This document shows, piece after piece, positions 10,664-21,099 of a DNA stretch of 64,000 nucleotides (the first letter of the stretch is position 1; each line of letters starts with the position of its first letter). The position numbers were made by a program, and so were the translations under genes. The DNA is from Asterias rubens (taxonomy: Eukaryota; Echinodermata; Asteroidea; Forcipulatida; Asteriidae), in NCBI RefSeq assembly GCF_902459465.1, contig NC_047070.1, positions 5,878,554 to 5,942,553 of the forward strand, in the 5' to 3' direction. Under the pieces are notes generated by a model. The model was not told the origin of the DNA, did no database searches, and saw only the letters and a program-made list of their open reading frames with translations.

Positions 10664-11807
10664 TTTGGTAACCTTTTTGAAATAGAAATACCAAAAGATG
10701 TTTCCTATCGAGATTCAACAGGTACAAAATGGTGTTGTTTTTTTGTCAGCGTTTATACCGTAGCATATATTGTACATGCATGTTGACATTTCCTTATAAT
10801 TCTGTGCACAGATCACACATCAAAGAGCCTCAACAATAAATTAATACAACTCATGTTTACAAAAGGAACGATAATACTCCGTCTGTACTAAAGCATTTAC
10901 AGGGCTAACATTTTTTTTTTGTTAAGTTCAAAATGTCAAGCTCATGTCACCAGTAAGTTGCACTGCAAACACGGGAGTTAAATGGAGCAGAACGGGAAAT
11001 AACAATCATATCGAAAACCATGGCATCCGAACATAACTTTTCATGGTTTTAGTGTTGCATTTTTAATCATGTGCAACACAGGCAGACATTTAAAAAAGCG
11101 TCAAATTAATGATTGTAATATCAAACAATTTGTCCTACAATTATTCAATGCAACTGATTGGAATCCTATAACTTCTCAAGACAATGTGAATGACACGTTT
11201 AATAGTTTCTTATACCAAATAATTAAATTTGAGGTTAAAAAAACTTCTCTCTAAAAGAAGTTAAATGCAGATATAATAAAAATGCATAAATACCCGGGAC
11301 AGTTTATCCATTCTGATTGGTCGAAAGGGCATCACGTGAGGTGTTTAAACGGAGTGATATAAACACAGTAAAAGGTGAGGGAGCCCAGACAGAAATTTGA
11401 AAATTGTCTTGATTTGTTTTACAGATCATTTCCAACGTTATTGTTTAATAAGAAAAGAGCATTTATTGCACGGCTCTGGCCTTGATCACACGGTCACGAC
11501 CCTGCCGGTTTTAAACGACGTTTAAGACAGAGCCACTACTCTGTTATTTCCCTATTGATAAGTTACCATGGTTCTCCGCCAGTATTTATATTTCAATCGG
11601 GAGAGACCTCTTTATAAAAAGTTCCTTAGAAATCCAACCATGCAAAACAAATATGTTTATATTATGTGACCCAGGTTAATAAGGCGAGGAAAACGGCTTT
11701 TACGTTTAGTCCAAAGATTCTTTATAATGGAGAGGGGAAAAAGAGACATGATTACTTGATATGAGCCCTCTACTGTGTGTATATCATATTTACAAGTAAC
11801 ATTTTAA
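10664..11807 (-). promoter_or_regulatory. Upstream region of the Ig-receptor gene
   Basis: On the minus strand a TATA-like acaatatatgc lies about 100 bp before the ATG (near 10768). Further upstream the DNA is AT-rich, with no inverted repeat or exon that I recognise; the small open frame 11069-11254 is unsupported. Confidence 0.3.
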
Positions 11808-11936
11808 AGGAAAACAATTTAAGCAATTCAGCGTCTCCCGCCATTAGCTAATACAGGAAAACAATATTTAAACAGTTCGGCGTCTCCCGCCATCAGGAAA
11901 ACAACATTTAAACAGTTCGGCGTCTCTCGTCATTAG
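11808..11936 (+). repeat. Three-copy tandem repeat, ~40-47 bp
   Basis: Units beginning aggaaaacaa at 11808, 11855 and 11894 each continue into atttaaacagttcggcgtct or a close variant and then cccgccat. The copies differ by a few substitutions and small indels. Confidence 0.75.
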
Positions 11937-12284
11937 TTTATGTTCAGTTTACCCAATCGGCCAATAGTTTTGGGCCGCACCTCAATTGCAAAATCAATCT
12001 AAAATACGTGTTTTATAAAAAACAAAAAAGCTTCAAGATACTTGATTTAAAGATAACAAAAGTTAAAATTCAGTTGTCAACACTAGGCAAATCCTGAGTG
12101 AACGGGCGAAACTGACACCACTTGGACGAGAGTGATGTGATCTAACTCTTTTACATTATGGGAATACACAAACATAACAACTGCAGGGTAATATACTATG
12201 TGAGTCATCATTATTATGCCTAGTCTACTTTTAAAAGTACTTTATAAGCATGGCAATGTCTTAAAACAAACCCGTTTTCTTTAT
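11937..12284. other. Intergenic, nothing recognised
   Basis: No gene or repeat structure that I can support. Confidence 0.4.
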
Positions 12285-12633
12285 TTAAAGGAAAACGTTG
12301 CCTTGGATCGGTCGAGTTGGTCTTTGAAAAGCGTTTGTAACCGTTTGGTAAAAAATGCATATGGTTAGAAAGATGTTTTAAAAGTAAAATACAATGATCC
12401 AGATACATTTGCCTCGAAATTGCGTGGTTTTCCTTTTATGTTGCGAACTAACACGGTCGGATATCATAAATGGACGACCGTGTTTGTCGACGAGGTAAAA
12501 GGAAAACCACGCAATTTCGAGCGATACTTGTGTGGATTATTATATTCTACTTTTAAAATATCTTTAAAACAAATGGTTACAAACGCTTTTCAAAGACCAA
12601 CTCGACCGATCCAAGGCAACGTGTTCCTTTAAA
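12285..12633. mobile_element. MITE-E, complete palindromic element
   Basis: Begins TTAAAGGAAAACGTTGCC and ends with the mirror ggcaacgtgttcctttaaag. The arms pair along most of their length (gtttgtaaccgtttg against gttacaaacgctttt; aaattgcgtggttttccttt against aaaggaaaaccacgcaattt at 12497), so the whole element is a long hairpin. TTAA is at both ends. No coding capacity. Confidence 0.85.
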
Positions 12634-13197
12634 GCCCAAAGGCGCCCACTCCGAAGGCAAGAGTACCCCTAACTCTCACTTTACCAAAATCTTCTGTAAA
12701 CCAAGAGAAACCATGGTCCTTTCGTTATTGGTTAAACTATTACCGGTTACTAACCTCCGTTCATTTGGGGCTTAAAAGCATTCCTGAAACCATCCCAACT
12801 CATTCAGAGTATAGGGTAATTTATAACAGCTGAATAATTCAATATACAACAACCTACCAAATTTATTTCTTTGCACTACTCCCCACGCCCCCCCCCCCCG
12901 CCCAAGGAGATTGTGTAGATATGTCACTATACAAGGTCGTCTTTTTTTGTAAAGAATGACCAAGTGACAGACGTAACCTATTATTATGCATCCCCCTTGG
13001 CATGGTAAAGAATGGGGAAACGATCGCTTTTAAGTGTCGCTGGGAACAAAATCGAAGACGGGGTTCAGAAGGTACGTCGTTTAGTCAAACAAAATGTCTG
13101 TTTGTATTATGTTGTTGATGTTTGAACCGTCTAATTTATCCAATAATGACTTATAGGCGAGCAAATAATGTTTTTGATCCTGTGAGCCAAGAAGCGT
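12634..13197. other. Intergenic; homopolymer C run
   Basis: Contains a run of C near 12889-12899 and otherwise nothing recognisable. Confidence 0.4.
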
Positions 13198-13378
13198 GGG
13201 GGGGGAGGGGGTAGGGGAGTGAAGAGGCTTATAAAACGTATAAGGCGGGGTCCAGGATCCTTCCGGACCTAAGGACCCCTGGTGGGGTCTTGGGACGAAG
13301 TCTTGTGTTGAGGGGAGAACCCCCCTGAAACTTTCGATGCTAGCGGAAAAGTTGTTTCATTCCGTGAATACAAGGTCC
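13198..13378 (+). repeat. Repeat shared with 14583-14705
   Basis: Both copies contain ggggtccagga, ccttcc, aaggacccctggtggg, cgaagtc and a block ending cccctgaaa. They are direct repeats about 1.3 kb apart, with MITEs between them. Confidence 0.6.
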
Positions 13379-13742
13379 CTTAAAGCCATTATACACTTTC
13401 GGTAAACAGTATTGTCCAAGTCCCACACTTCGTGTATCACAACTTATATATAAACCAGCGTGAAAATTTAGGCTCAATCGGTCATCGGAGTCGGGAGAAA
13501 ATAACGGGAAAACCCACTCTTGATTCCGCGCGTTTCGCCGTTTCATGACATGTGTTTGAAATAAATCCGTAATTCTCGCTAACGAGAATTTATATTGTTT
13601 TACTGTTTTCTCACAAAGTAAAGCATTTCATGGACTAATATTTCAAGAGAAGTCTTTCACCATTACCTTCTGTAAACCCTGTAAATTATTTGTAAATCTG
13701 TGAATTTTTTTTTTCTGTACCGAAAGGGTCCAATGGCTTTAA
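13379..13742 (-). mobile_element. MITE-B, complete element
   Basis: Ends are TTAA-AGCCATTATACACTTTCGG at 13379 and the mirrored ctgtaccgaaagggtccaat..ggctttaa at 13742. The interior shares catgacatgtgtttgaaata, an ttctcgctaacgagaa hairpin and attaccttctgtaaaccctg with the copies at 24434, 39607 and 62599. The right end is fused to MITE-A through one TTAA. Confidence 0.85.
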
Positions 13743-13930
13743 AGGCAGTGGACACTATTGGTAGTTGCCAAAGACTAGCCTTCACAGTTGGTGTATCATA
13801 AAATAACAAACCTGTGAAAATTTGAGCTCAATCGGTCATCGAAGTTGCGAGATAATAATGAAAGAAAAAAACACCCTTGTCACACGAAATTGTGTGCGTT
13901 TAGATGGTTGATTTCGAGACCTCAAGTTCA
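13738..13930 (-). mobile_element. MITE-A, half copy ending at the central hairpin
   Basis: Starts TTAAAGGCAGTGGACACTATTGG and follows the reverse-orientation consensus until gatttcgagacctcaagttc, where it stops inside the central palindrome. A trinucleotide tract follows immediately. Confidence 0.85.
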
Positions 13931-14189
13931 ACAAGAACAAGAAGAACAAGAACAACAACGACGACGACGACGACGACGACGACGACGTCGTCGACGACAA
14001 CAACCCAATTCCTATTCCAGATAGGAGCTCCAAAACCAGCAGAGTGTCCTATTGTCTGATAAGGTCAGACCAATCGTTATATAGGGAAGGGATGACGATG
14101 CAGTAAATAACTCACACAAGAGGACATCAAACGATATCATGTTTGTTGACAGCTTAAGTCTCAACCAAAATAATGTACCAGTAAATTGA
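13931..14189 (+). repeat. Microsatellite-headed repeat (GAA/CAA/GAC tract), copy 1
   Basis: A trinucleotide tract (acgacgacg... to 14005) is followed by caacccaattcctattcc, aggagctccaaaa, tgtctgataaggtcagacc and gatgcagtaaataactc. The same order occurs at 17240-17460 after a CAA tract. The tract seems to belong to the repeat rather than being incidental. Confidence 0.7.
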
Positions 14190-14437
14190 AACGAAGAGCA
14201 AAGAGAAATTTGTACGTAAAAAATAAATTCAAAAAGAACGAAAAAAGTCACAAAAACACGGCAAATTTTCCCGTTTTGAATGTCGGCAGCAGACCCCAAT
14301 ATTATATGGATAGATTATTTCATATTCTACCCGGAAATGTTGAAAGCGAGACCGTCAGGATACAGCGATTTCCACCGGTAGTCCAAAACCCCCATTACGA
14401 AAAAAAAACAACCATTAGACAGCATGGTTTTCCTGCA
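14190..14437 (+). repeat. Dispersed repeat, copy 2 (pair with 1-270)
   Basis: Direct repeat of the window's first 270 bp, with conserved agagaaatttgtacgtaaaa, atggatagattattt, gtcaggatacagcgatttcc and catggttttcctg. It directly follows the microsatellite-headed repeat, so the two may be parts of one longer element. Confidence 0.75.
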
Positions 14438-14582
14438 CGGTGATTGGCTGACGATGACATCATCGAATGATATCGCAGCCTGAAGTTTTTTCGTGGGTAT
14501 GGTGCCCCGACCGCCAAGTCAGCAATAACAAAAGAGCCTGTCTAGCACTAGCTGACCCTCCGGGGGTACTGCCACGCCTCTA

Positions 14583-14705
14583 AAATTGAGACTTGTATTA
14601 GCACTAAAGGCGTGGGGTCCAGGAGCCTTCCTAAGGACCCCTGGTGGGATTCAGGGGCGAAGTCCTGTGTTTAGGGGCGAACCCCCTGAAATTATTTGAT
14701 TTTAG
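14583..14705 (+). repeat. Repeat shared with 13198-13378
   Basis: Carries ggcgtggggtccagga, ctaaggacccctggtggg and gggcgaaccccctgaaatt in the same order as the earlier copy. Confidence 0.6.
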
Positions 14706-14867
14706 CATGTCTGAATAGACTTGAAAAACTCTCCTTGCTATAAATATCTACACAACTTAAAATAAAAAAAACACAGACAGGAAGGGACTTTCCCTAAATT
14801 CAACAAATATCCAAAGCATTTTATTTACAAATAAAGGCGACTGTCGTTGTCATTGTTACGTGCACGT

Positions 14868-15047
14868 ATAGACCTTTATCACGGAGCAGCCATCTTGAAT
14901 TTCTCCCATTGATATCAATGTTTCCAAACCAATGCTGTAAGAACAAAATAGTATGGTTCCTAATTGTAAAATGATTATTAGCATTCATGTTTGTTATTGG
15001 ACACGAGGACCATGACCACGATGGAGGCAGCATGATAAAGGTCCATT
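14868..15047 (+). mobile_element. MITE-M copy
   Basis: Runs from agacctttatcacggagcag to catgataaaggtcc, so the ends are inverted relative to each other. The interior (gccatcttgaatttctccca, gattattagcattcatg) matches the copies at 8552 and 54600. Confidence 0.75.
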
Positions 15048-16244
15048 TGCCATCAGCCGAGGTGTACACCCCTAAGTCACTATCATGTAAATAGGCCACG
15101 CAATCGGTCTATTGTGGACCAAATTACTTTGCCAAGAGTACAGAGCTATAAAATTGCACAAGAGGGTTAATGAGGTAGGCCACCACCGTAAAAAACCACG
15201 TATGATCATAAAATTATCAGAAATGTTTTGTTATAAAGGTTATGCTATCAATCAATGTCAAACAAATCGCATTCACGGTTAATACTTCAGTTTAATAGCT
15301 GGATGGCATTTCCAAAAAATCTATGAACGGGACTTACGATTGTACATCAACCATGAAATAATTGGCACTTTCAATTTGGGGGGTATACTGTATCTTTACA
15401 AATCGACATGTCCATACAATAACTAATCATCCAGTTTTCAACAGACATGTATGGGAACAAGGTGTTTCAAAAGGTTTAAGTACCCATCAAAGCTCAGAAT
15501 GAATGCTTTCTCTTCAGAATAGTAAAAGTTTACATAATATCAGTCTACTAATAAATCACTGTGCCTTTTTAGATAAAATAAGTAGAGTTGAGTTTTATCA
15601 CGGGGTGAAATCTCCCTTTAAAAGACTTGGGAATCCACAAAAGTCAAGTCAGTGCAAAACGACCGCAGGTGATTTCTATCGAGTATCATTTTCGTTTAAC
15701 TCTGATTTAAGATTGAAAACTGAATTTCTTTCTCTTTCTGGATGGATAAATAAACTAATGGTTTGACTTTTAGGGGTGATTCTGACGACTGTAATGATTC
15801 ACCAAAATGCGAGTTGAAAGAGAAGTGCCTTAAGTTGCCGCATGGTTTTTCACAAGGTAAGTAAAAAAAAAAAAAACTGAAGCCGTGTATGAATTAGCGT
15901 CACGGCTTTACGGCTAGATTTCCGCGTCATTACGCGTTGAAGTCATCTGTGGTTGAAGTACATGATGTCCTTAGCAACACACTTAGCGACAGTCGTAGCC
16001 GTAGCACTGCCTCCGTGTGTCTTTTTGGTATAGTTAGATCTCCTTTTCACAGTTGTTCTTTAAGTTTCACACAAAGCCCATTTTCTGAATACCTGATGGG
16101 ACTGAAAAGTACTAACTCCACTGCAGTAAGCCCAACACGGTCTAAACTATAAGATGTTGTAAACTAGTTACGATAACAGCTAGATGTAACAAGGCGCTTT
16201 ATGGGGCTAGATTGTACTTTGCTTTTGCTGTGGTTTGTCGTTAA
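15048..16244. other. Intergenic, nothing recognised
   Basis: About 1.2 kb with no splice-framed exon or inverted repeat. Open frames at 15503-15766 and 15937-16152 lack any recognisable domain. Confidence 0.45.
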
Positions 16245-17130
16245 AGCCCGTTTCAAACGTCGCGCTCTTGCCGTGTCGAATTCAAATATTCCAATTTGTT
16301 TTTTTAGTCGACACGGTTCTGGAATTTGGCGCAGCAGAGGCACTTAGCTTGACTCAACGTTTGGCAGAAGCACGGCTTAGTTTCCTACGTTGTTGGGCTA
16401 GCTCCAGCCGTGTCGAATCGAAATACAATCTAATCAGGGCCAAGTATTTTGTGTTCACATCGCAGCGAGTGGTTTTGTACTGGAAGTGTCGTGGCCGAGC
16501 GGTTAAGAGCACCGAATTCAAACTCTGGTGTTTCTGATCAGCAGAGTATGGGTTCGAATCCCCAGCCTAGACACTTGTGTCCTTAAGCAAGACACTTGAC
16601 TATTGCTTCGTCCTTCGGATGGGACGTAAAGCCGTTGGTCCCATGTGTTGTGATGTGTAACAAAAGACCCAGTGCACTTATTAAAAAGAGAATGGGTTCG
16701 CCCTGGTGTTCCTGGCTGTGGCTGCTATTATGCGCCGTGACACTCTGTAACCCTTATAAGGTGCTACATAATACTGGGTCTCAGAATTCATCAATTTAAT
16801 AACCTATCCTTCTGAAAGTTTGTATAGTCTAAGCGCCTTAAGTACCTTGTTGGTAGATGCGTGCGCTGTATATTATTTCGATATTATTATTACTGTAAAC
16901 TGTCAATTCCTGCCTTGAGACGAGACTACGTTTTTAATAACGCCGTTGAGCACACGAACCTATGTTCAGGATTATTTCAAAAGGGACAAAAAACAAGAAT
17001 TTATATAAGTTTGGACTATCCTTTAAGTTGGACGTTCTAAACCACTGCCGCGCTAACTTCGAGCCATTACCGATTTAAAATAACATTTGAACTCGACACG
17101 GCAAGAGCGCGACGTTTGAAAACGGGTCAT
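16245..17130. mobile_element. MITE-O, inverted-repeat element with nested SINE
   Basis: The left end acgtcgcgctcttgccgtgt (16256) is mirrored by acacggcaagagcgcgacgt near 17095-17115. Further ccgtgtcgaa motifs lie inside. A related element is at 60936-61301. The SINE at 16486-16875 sits within it and is therefore younger. Confidence 0.6.
16486..16875 (+). mobile_element. tRNA-derived SINE, subfamily 1
   Basis: The head is a class II tRNA-like (Ser/Leu type) sequence with an A box in gtggccgagcggttaagagc and a B box in ggttcgaatcc at 16550. The body then reads ttcgtccttcggatgggacg, gtgcacttat, agagaatgggttcgccctgg. Copies at 51091 and 57715 have the same body. The 3' part ends in a gcgc..tatatt tail like that of the LINE fragments. 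Confidence 0.8.
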
Positions 17131-17239
17131 GCAAAGTACCCGTGGCTTGCATTACAAAAATGTACAATATTGTCTCATACAGGTGAATCATTTTCCTGTA
17201 GACATATAGCCACAAGAAGAAAGAGGCACCAAGTCATAG

Positions 17240-17251
17240 CTGAACAACAGC

Positions 17252-17310
<59 letters not shown>

Positions 17311-17460
17311 CTACAACCCAACTCCTGCTCCGGAGAGGAGTTCCAAAAATCGGAATAGTTTCATGTTGTCTGATGAGGTCAAGCCAATTGTAGAAGGGAT
17401 CATGACGCTGTTGTAAACAACTCCCACAATAGTAAATGTCTAAAAGATAACATGCATGTG
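17240..17460 (+). repeat. Microsatellite-headed repeat (CAA)n, copy 2
   Basis: About 22 CAA units (17243-17310) are followed by caacccaactcctgctccg, aggagttccaaaa, tgtctgatgaggtcaagcc and gacgctgttgtaaacaactc, colinear with 13931-14189. Polyglutamine/polyvaline frames across the tract are artefacts of the repeat. Confidence 0.75.
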
Positions 17461-17597
17461 TGACAACATCATTCCTTGATACTTCACCTTTTGTTAACAT
17501 ATCTATAAAAACAATAACACTCGGAGTGTTAAAGTTGTCGAACTTTATCACGTTAACATTATTCGGCCACATCAATGATCAACATTTGGGTTTTGAA

Positions 17598-17672
17598 GAC
17601 CCCGTTCACACTAGATCCAGAAAGGTGGATTAGACCCGGATCCGGCAAGAATAACGGCTAGTGTGAACGCAA
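17598..17672. repeat. Short inverted repeat
   Basis: gttcacactag at 17603 is mirrored by ctagtgtgaac at 17658, with a ggatccgg-type centre. Small palindromic element; family unknown. Confidence 0.5.
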
Positions 17673-17902
17673 TAAAGCATGCCTTCAGACCTTATGTATA
17701 AGTGTCATAGGTTGCCATTAACAGTTCCTTTTTTTTAAGCTATAGCACTTCAACGAAATAACCACCTCCTCAATGCTTGACTAAGTCGGCTTTTGAGGCG
17801 AACTTTTATCCATGTCCCTTTGTTTGTATAAGAAATTGTTTACAAGATTCGAACCAGTGAATCTCCTTGCAAGGAAACCGGGTGTACTGCGAGGTGATCA
17901 CC

Positions 17903-18922
17903 ATGGAATGTTTAGACCCAATTAAAGGTTCTCCGGGAGTATCCTTAAAAATATTTATATACGTATTCACAAGTGCGATCGTCACCAGCCTAATTGACAT
18001 GTGGCTCATTGCAAGCATAGTTTTCAGTTGCAAACTTTGGAGTGAATCAAATTTCTTCCTGTTAAGTTTATTCATCAACGAATTTCTGCTAATGTGCGAT
18101 GCTTTGCTGGCTTTCGCGGCTTTTTATGTCTACATGTATTTTGGGGGTAATTATTCGCAGCCGCCGCGACCTCAATGTATTTTGGTAGCGTGTAGTATTC
18201 TTGCACTATTCTGTGGTTATTTCATCAACTCTGTTGTTGTCACCGCTGACCGATATTACAAAATTGCGAAACCGCTCAAGTACTTGCGCCTGATGAACAA
18301 GAAATTATGCACCCGGATAATCTTGACTGTGTGGGGTATAATGATAATCATGTGCATTTCTATATTTGTTGTTTCTTTGCATGATTTTGATTGCTTTGTT
18401 GAGAAAGGATTATGGCATATTCGTCTTTTGATATATGACATCGCATTCATCAGAAAAATCATGGTTACCATTGATATTGTGGCAGTGCCCTGTATAGTTG
18501 CAATCGTGGTATTTGTAATTGCTCTGGTCAAATTAGCCAGACACCAACAGCGTAGGGTACATGCAGAGAGGGTGATGCTTGGAAATATTGGCAATAAGCC
18601 TGGAGACCAGACCAATAATCAAGCTGACAAAAATCGGCACCCAAGAGCTGTGAATAAATCAACGCTCTACACAATAGCCTATTTTGTTACAATTTTTATA
18701 GCATGGGTTCCACCTATTATCATTATTAGCCTCGGCAGTTTTGGATATAACATGGGCCAACATTTTCTCAGATTTTTCTGTATTTCGATCGGCATATCAA
18801 TGTTACAGATGATGTCAGGGGCACTGTTTCTGACCTACATGCAAAAAGAACACAGACTTGTCTTGCGTAACTTTTGCAAAGTATTCGCTAATGCAATCAG
18901 ATGCCGGTGGAAAACCAATTAA
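17903..18922 (+). CDS. Intronless class A-type GPCR (paralogue 1)
   Basis: 339 residues from the ATG at 17903 (caccATGG, a perfect Kozak context); an upstream in-frame ATG at 17867 would add 12 residues and has a poorer context. Seven hydrophobic helices are visible. Landmarks: Cys3.25 in RPQCIL, exactly 25 residues before the Arg of TADRYYKIAKP (DRY); Trp4.50 in LTVWG; an ECL2 Cys in FDCFVEK; Pro5.50 in AVPC; AWVPP in TM6 in place of CWxP. Asp2.50 is replaced by Glu (NEF) and NPxxY in TM7 by SGALF, so ion-pocket and activation motifs are unusual. ICL3 is basic and long (KLARHQQRRVHAER). Single-exon, lineage-expanded rhodopsin-like receptors are known from sea urchin sensory tissue. Chemosensory or peptide-type function is inferred; the ligand is unknown. 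The paralogue is at 48141. Confidence 0.9.
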   Translation: MECLDPIKGSPGVSLKIFIYVFTSAIVTSLIDMWLIASIVFSCKLWSESNFFLLSLFINEFLLMCDALLAFAAFYVYMYFGGNYSQPPRPQCILVACSILALFCGYFINSVVVTADRYYKIAKPLKYLRLMNKKLCTRIILTVWGIMIIMCISIFVVSLHDFDCFVEKGLWHIRLLIYDIAFIRKIMVTIDIVAVPCIVAIVVFVIALVKLARHQQRRVHAERVMLGNIGNKPGDQTNNQADKNRHPRAVNKSTLYTIAYFVTIFIAWVPPIIIISLGSFGYNMGQHFLRFFCISIGISMLQMMSGALFLTYMQKEHRLVLRNFCKVFANAIRCRWKTN

Positions 18923-19236
18923 ATCAAGTTGTGCATTCAAGTTTTCCTATTTTTCCCCAATCAACACTGAAATCCAACTACCGTATGCGTAGGAAATTGC
19001 AACAGCATGGCATTCTAGTTAATGAGCAATTCAAATAACACAAGTGTCTATGCCTAAGTCATTATGTCTAATTTTAAAACTTTTAATCTTTTGGTTTCGG
19101 TGTATATTTACATGATTACATAGTTAATCTTAACGTCTGTTGATTGTATAAACTCATGTTTACTAAGCTTTTTGTAAAGCGCCTTGCAGCATTTTAAGAA
19201 AAAAGATTAGGCGCTCTATATAATAATGTATTATTA
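18923..19236 (+). other. 3' flank of GPCR 1 with retroelement-type tail
   Basis: Around 19160-19235 the sequence ttgtaaagcgccttgcagc...gcgctctatataataatg resembles the 3' tails of the SINE and LINE fragments elsewhere in the window. No clear AATAAA is seen. Confidence 0.4.
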
Positions 19237-19464
19237 TGGAGGTTCAGCTCCACGTTACGCAAGCAAACACGTGAACGTTAAAACATTGTGTTGTTTTAAG
19301 GTGACGTCACCACCACTTTGGGCTTATTTCATACTCACGTACCCTAACCTGACGTTAAAAAAAAGGTAACTTCACGTTTGCTATACCGTGGGATTCTAGC
19401 AACACAATATTCTGACGTTCACGTTCACGTATTAGCTCGTGTAACGTGCAGTTAAACCTGTATA
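19237..19464. mobile_element. MITE-Q copy 1
   Basis: Inverted-repeat element: ggaggttcagctccacgtta and acacgtgaacgtt at the left mirror gttcacgttcacgtatt and cgtgtaacgtgcagttaaac at the right. gtgacgtcacc and gcttatttcatactcac are shared with copy 2 at 19747. Confidence 0.7.
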
Positions 19465-19746
19465 TTAGTGGTCCCCTAAAACATGTTTTTGTTTGATAGG
19501 GGTCTACTCTTCCCACTAGTTTGTCACCCAGTATTCGCCAGTGCGTATTTTCAACTCTTTACACAGAAAATTACTTCTAAGCACAAATTGGCGCAACGGC
19601 TTTTGGCTGCATCCTTTAAAAATTACAATGTCACCGTCATCTCGAAAATAGCCCTTTTTGAATCCCTGGCTACGGCTTTGTATTCGGTTTCAGGCTCCGT
19701 TTTCTCGTCTGACACCCTGAGCACGAACGCAAAGCACGCGCAACAA
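19465..19746. other. Spacer between two MITE-Q copies
   Basis: Contains an open frame (19483-19749) without recognisable domains; I do not call it a gene. Confidence 0.4.
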
Positions 19747-20036
19747 TAAGGAGGTTTTATAGCTCCAGGTTTCGCTAGCAATCACGTGAACGTGAACGTC
19801 ATAAAATTGTGTCGTTTCTAAATTGTGACGTCACTACTTTGGCTTATTTCATGCTCACATATCACGCCTTTGCACGGGCATACCTGACGAAAATTGGTAG
19901 CTTTACGTGCGCTTACAACGTGAAATTTCAACAACATAACGGTCTGACGTTCACGTTCACGTTCACGTTCACGTTCACGTTCACGTTCACGTTCACGTTC
20001 ACGTATGTGCTCACGCAACGTATAGCTGAACCTTAG
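19747..20036. mobile_element. MITE-Q copy 2 with hexanucleotide expansion
   Basis: Same layout as copy 1 (aggaggtt..agctccagg, cacgtgaacgtgaacgtca, gtgacgtcac, gcttatttcatgctcac), but the right arm carries about ten consecutive ttcacg units at 19949-20003 where copy 1 has about two. Both ends remain, so the expansion arose inside a complete element. Confidence 0.75.
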
Positions 20037-20549
20037 GGCCAAGCTAGCCTGAGCCGAATCTGGAGCGGAGCCTTGTATTGAAAAGGGCCTAAGATAGTGC
20101 CATGTCCGAATCGAGCTACCGCTAATGGCAAAGCTGATGGCAACCGGCCGTACCATCACCGAAGCCATGAGCCCGAATCATACGTACTGGAGTTACTGCG
20201 AATTCGAATCGAATTTTGGTGACGCAAAAAGTGTGTGTGACAAGGAAACCCGGTGATGGAAGTCTATGAATTGTATTAACTAATTTGTATTTTAAAAGAT
20301 AACTTACGATAATATTACACATTGTTTACAATAGGCGTGAAGAGCACTTTTAAAATGGAACACTTAATGAAAAAAAAAAAAAAAAATTAATTGTGACATA
20401 GTGAAAGTTAAGGTGTTGCAGGTGGGGCAGGAGATTCTGTCCCTCGGGTATTAAGTACGCCACCCCCCCCCCCCCGCCCAATACGGCGAACTGCGAACAA
20501 TCTTCTTCTGCATAGCGCCCTCTTTTGAAATCATCATGCTAAGCTCATG
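20037..20549. other. Intergenic; A- and C-homopolymers
   Basis: Has an A run near 20370-20386 and a C run near 20463-20475. No gene or element recognised. Confidence 0.4.
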
Positions 20550-21099
20550 TTAAAGAGGCACACGTTGCCTTGGATTGGTCGAGTTGGTCTTTAAAAAACG
20601 TTTGTAACCGTTTGTTATAAAATGCATATGGGTAGAAAGATGTTGGTAAAGTAGAACACAATGATCCACACAAACATGCCTCGAAATTGCACGATTTTCC
20701 TTTTGCCTTGTCTAACCAAGGCTAGACAACAGGCTGCAACAGCCTTCATCAAGCCTTCTGCAAACAAAGTCTGTTACAAATTCTCCTTCCTCCCAAGATC
20801 CTTTGCTGAATGGAACAAACTACCACATGATAATTATTCGCGACGCACCAACTATTAGTATTTTTAAGAGTAAACTTCAAGCTATGGATATGGGTAACAT
20901 CATCAGGGGGGGGGGGGGCTCACTTCATGTAAATCATTGCTGCTCAGTCACCTGCACGTGTACATCCCGATATGTGGAGATTGTGCAGTAATCCACCAGA
21001 ACCAGAACCAGAACCAGAACCATATGCATTTCATAACAGACGGTTGCAAACGCTTTTTATAGGCCAACTCGTCCAATCCAAGGAAACGTGTTCCTTTAA
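20550..21099. mobile_element. MITE-E interrupted by a LINE fragment
   Basis: Left arm: TTAAAGAGGCACACGTTGCC...cgaaattgcacgattttcct to ~20715. Right arm resumes at ~21021 with catatgcatttcataacaga and ends ggaaacgtgttcctttaa. The element is split by about 300 bp of non-LTR retrotransposon sequence. Confidence 0.75.
20716..21020 (+). mobile_element. Non-LTR retrotransposon 3' fragment (RT C-terminus)
   Basis: The frame encodes YKFSFLPRSFAEWNKLPHD, which matches the ...SFxPRxxxxWNxLP... close of LINE reverse transcriptases; after a frameshift it continues TISIFKSKLQ. A G-homopolymer and a short ccagaa repeat follow. It is inactive and 5' truncated. Confidence 0.7.

Noticed and set aside
13836..14033. 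Minus-strand Ser-rich frame
   Set aside because: Translation of the GAC/GAA microsatellite next to a truncated MITE.
17234..17575. Minus-strand frame with a polyvaline run, and the plus-strand polyglutamine frame
   Set aside because: Both are translations of the CAA microsatellite; the surrounding sequence is a non-coding repeat also present at 13931.
18256..18615. 119-codon frame antisense to GPCR 1 (and a similar one at 48482-48736)
   Set aside because: Shadow of the conserved receptor blocks; no independent signal.
19818..20168. Minus-strand frame with an RERERE run
   Set aside because: Arises from the ttcacg hexamer expansion in MITE-Q.
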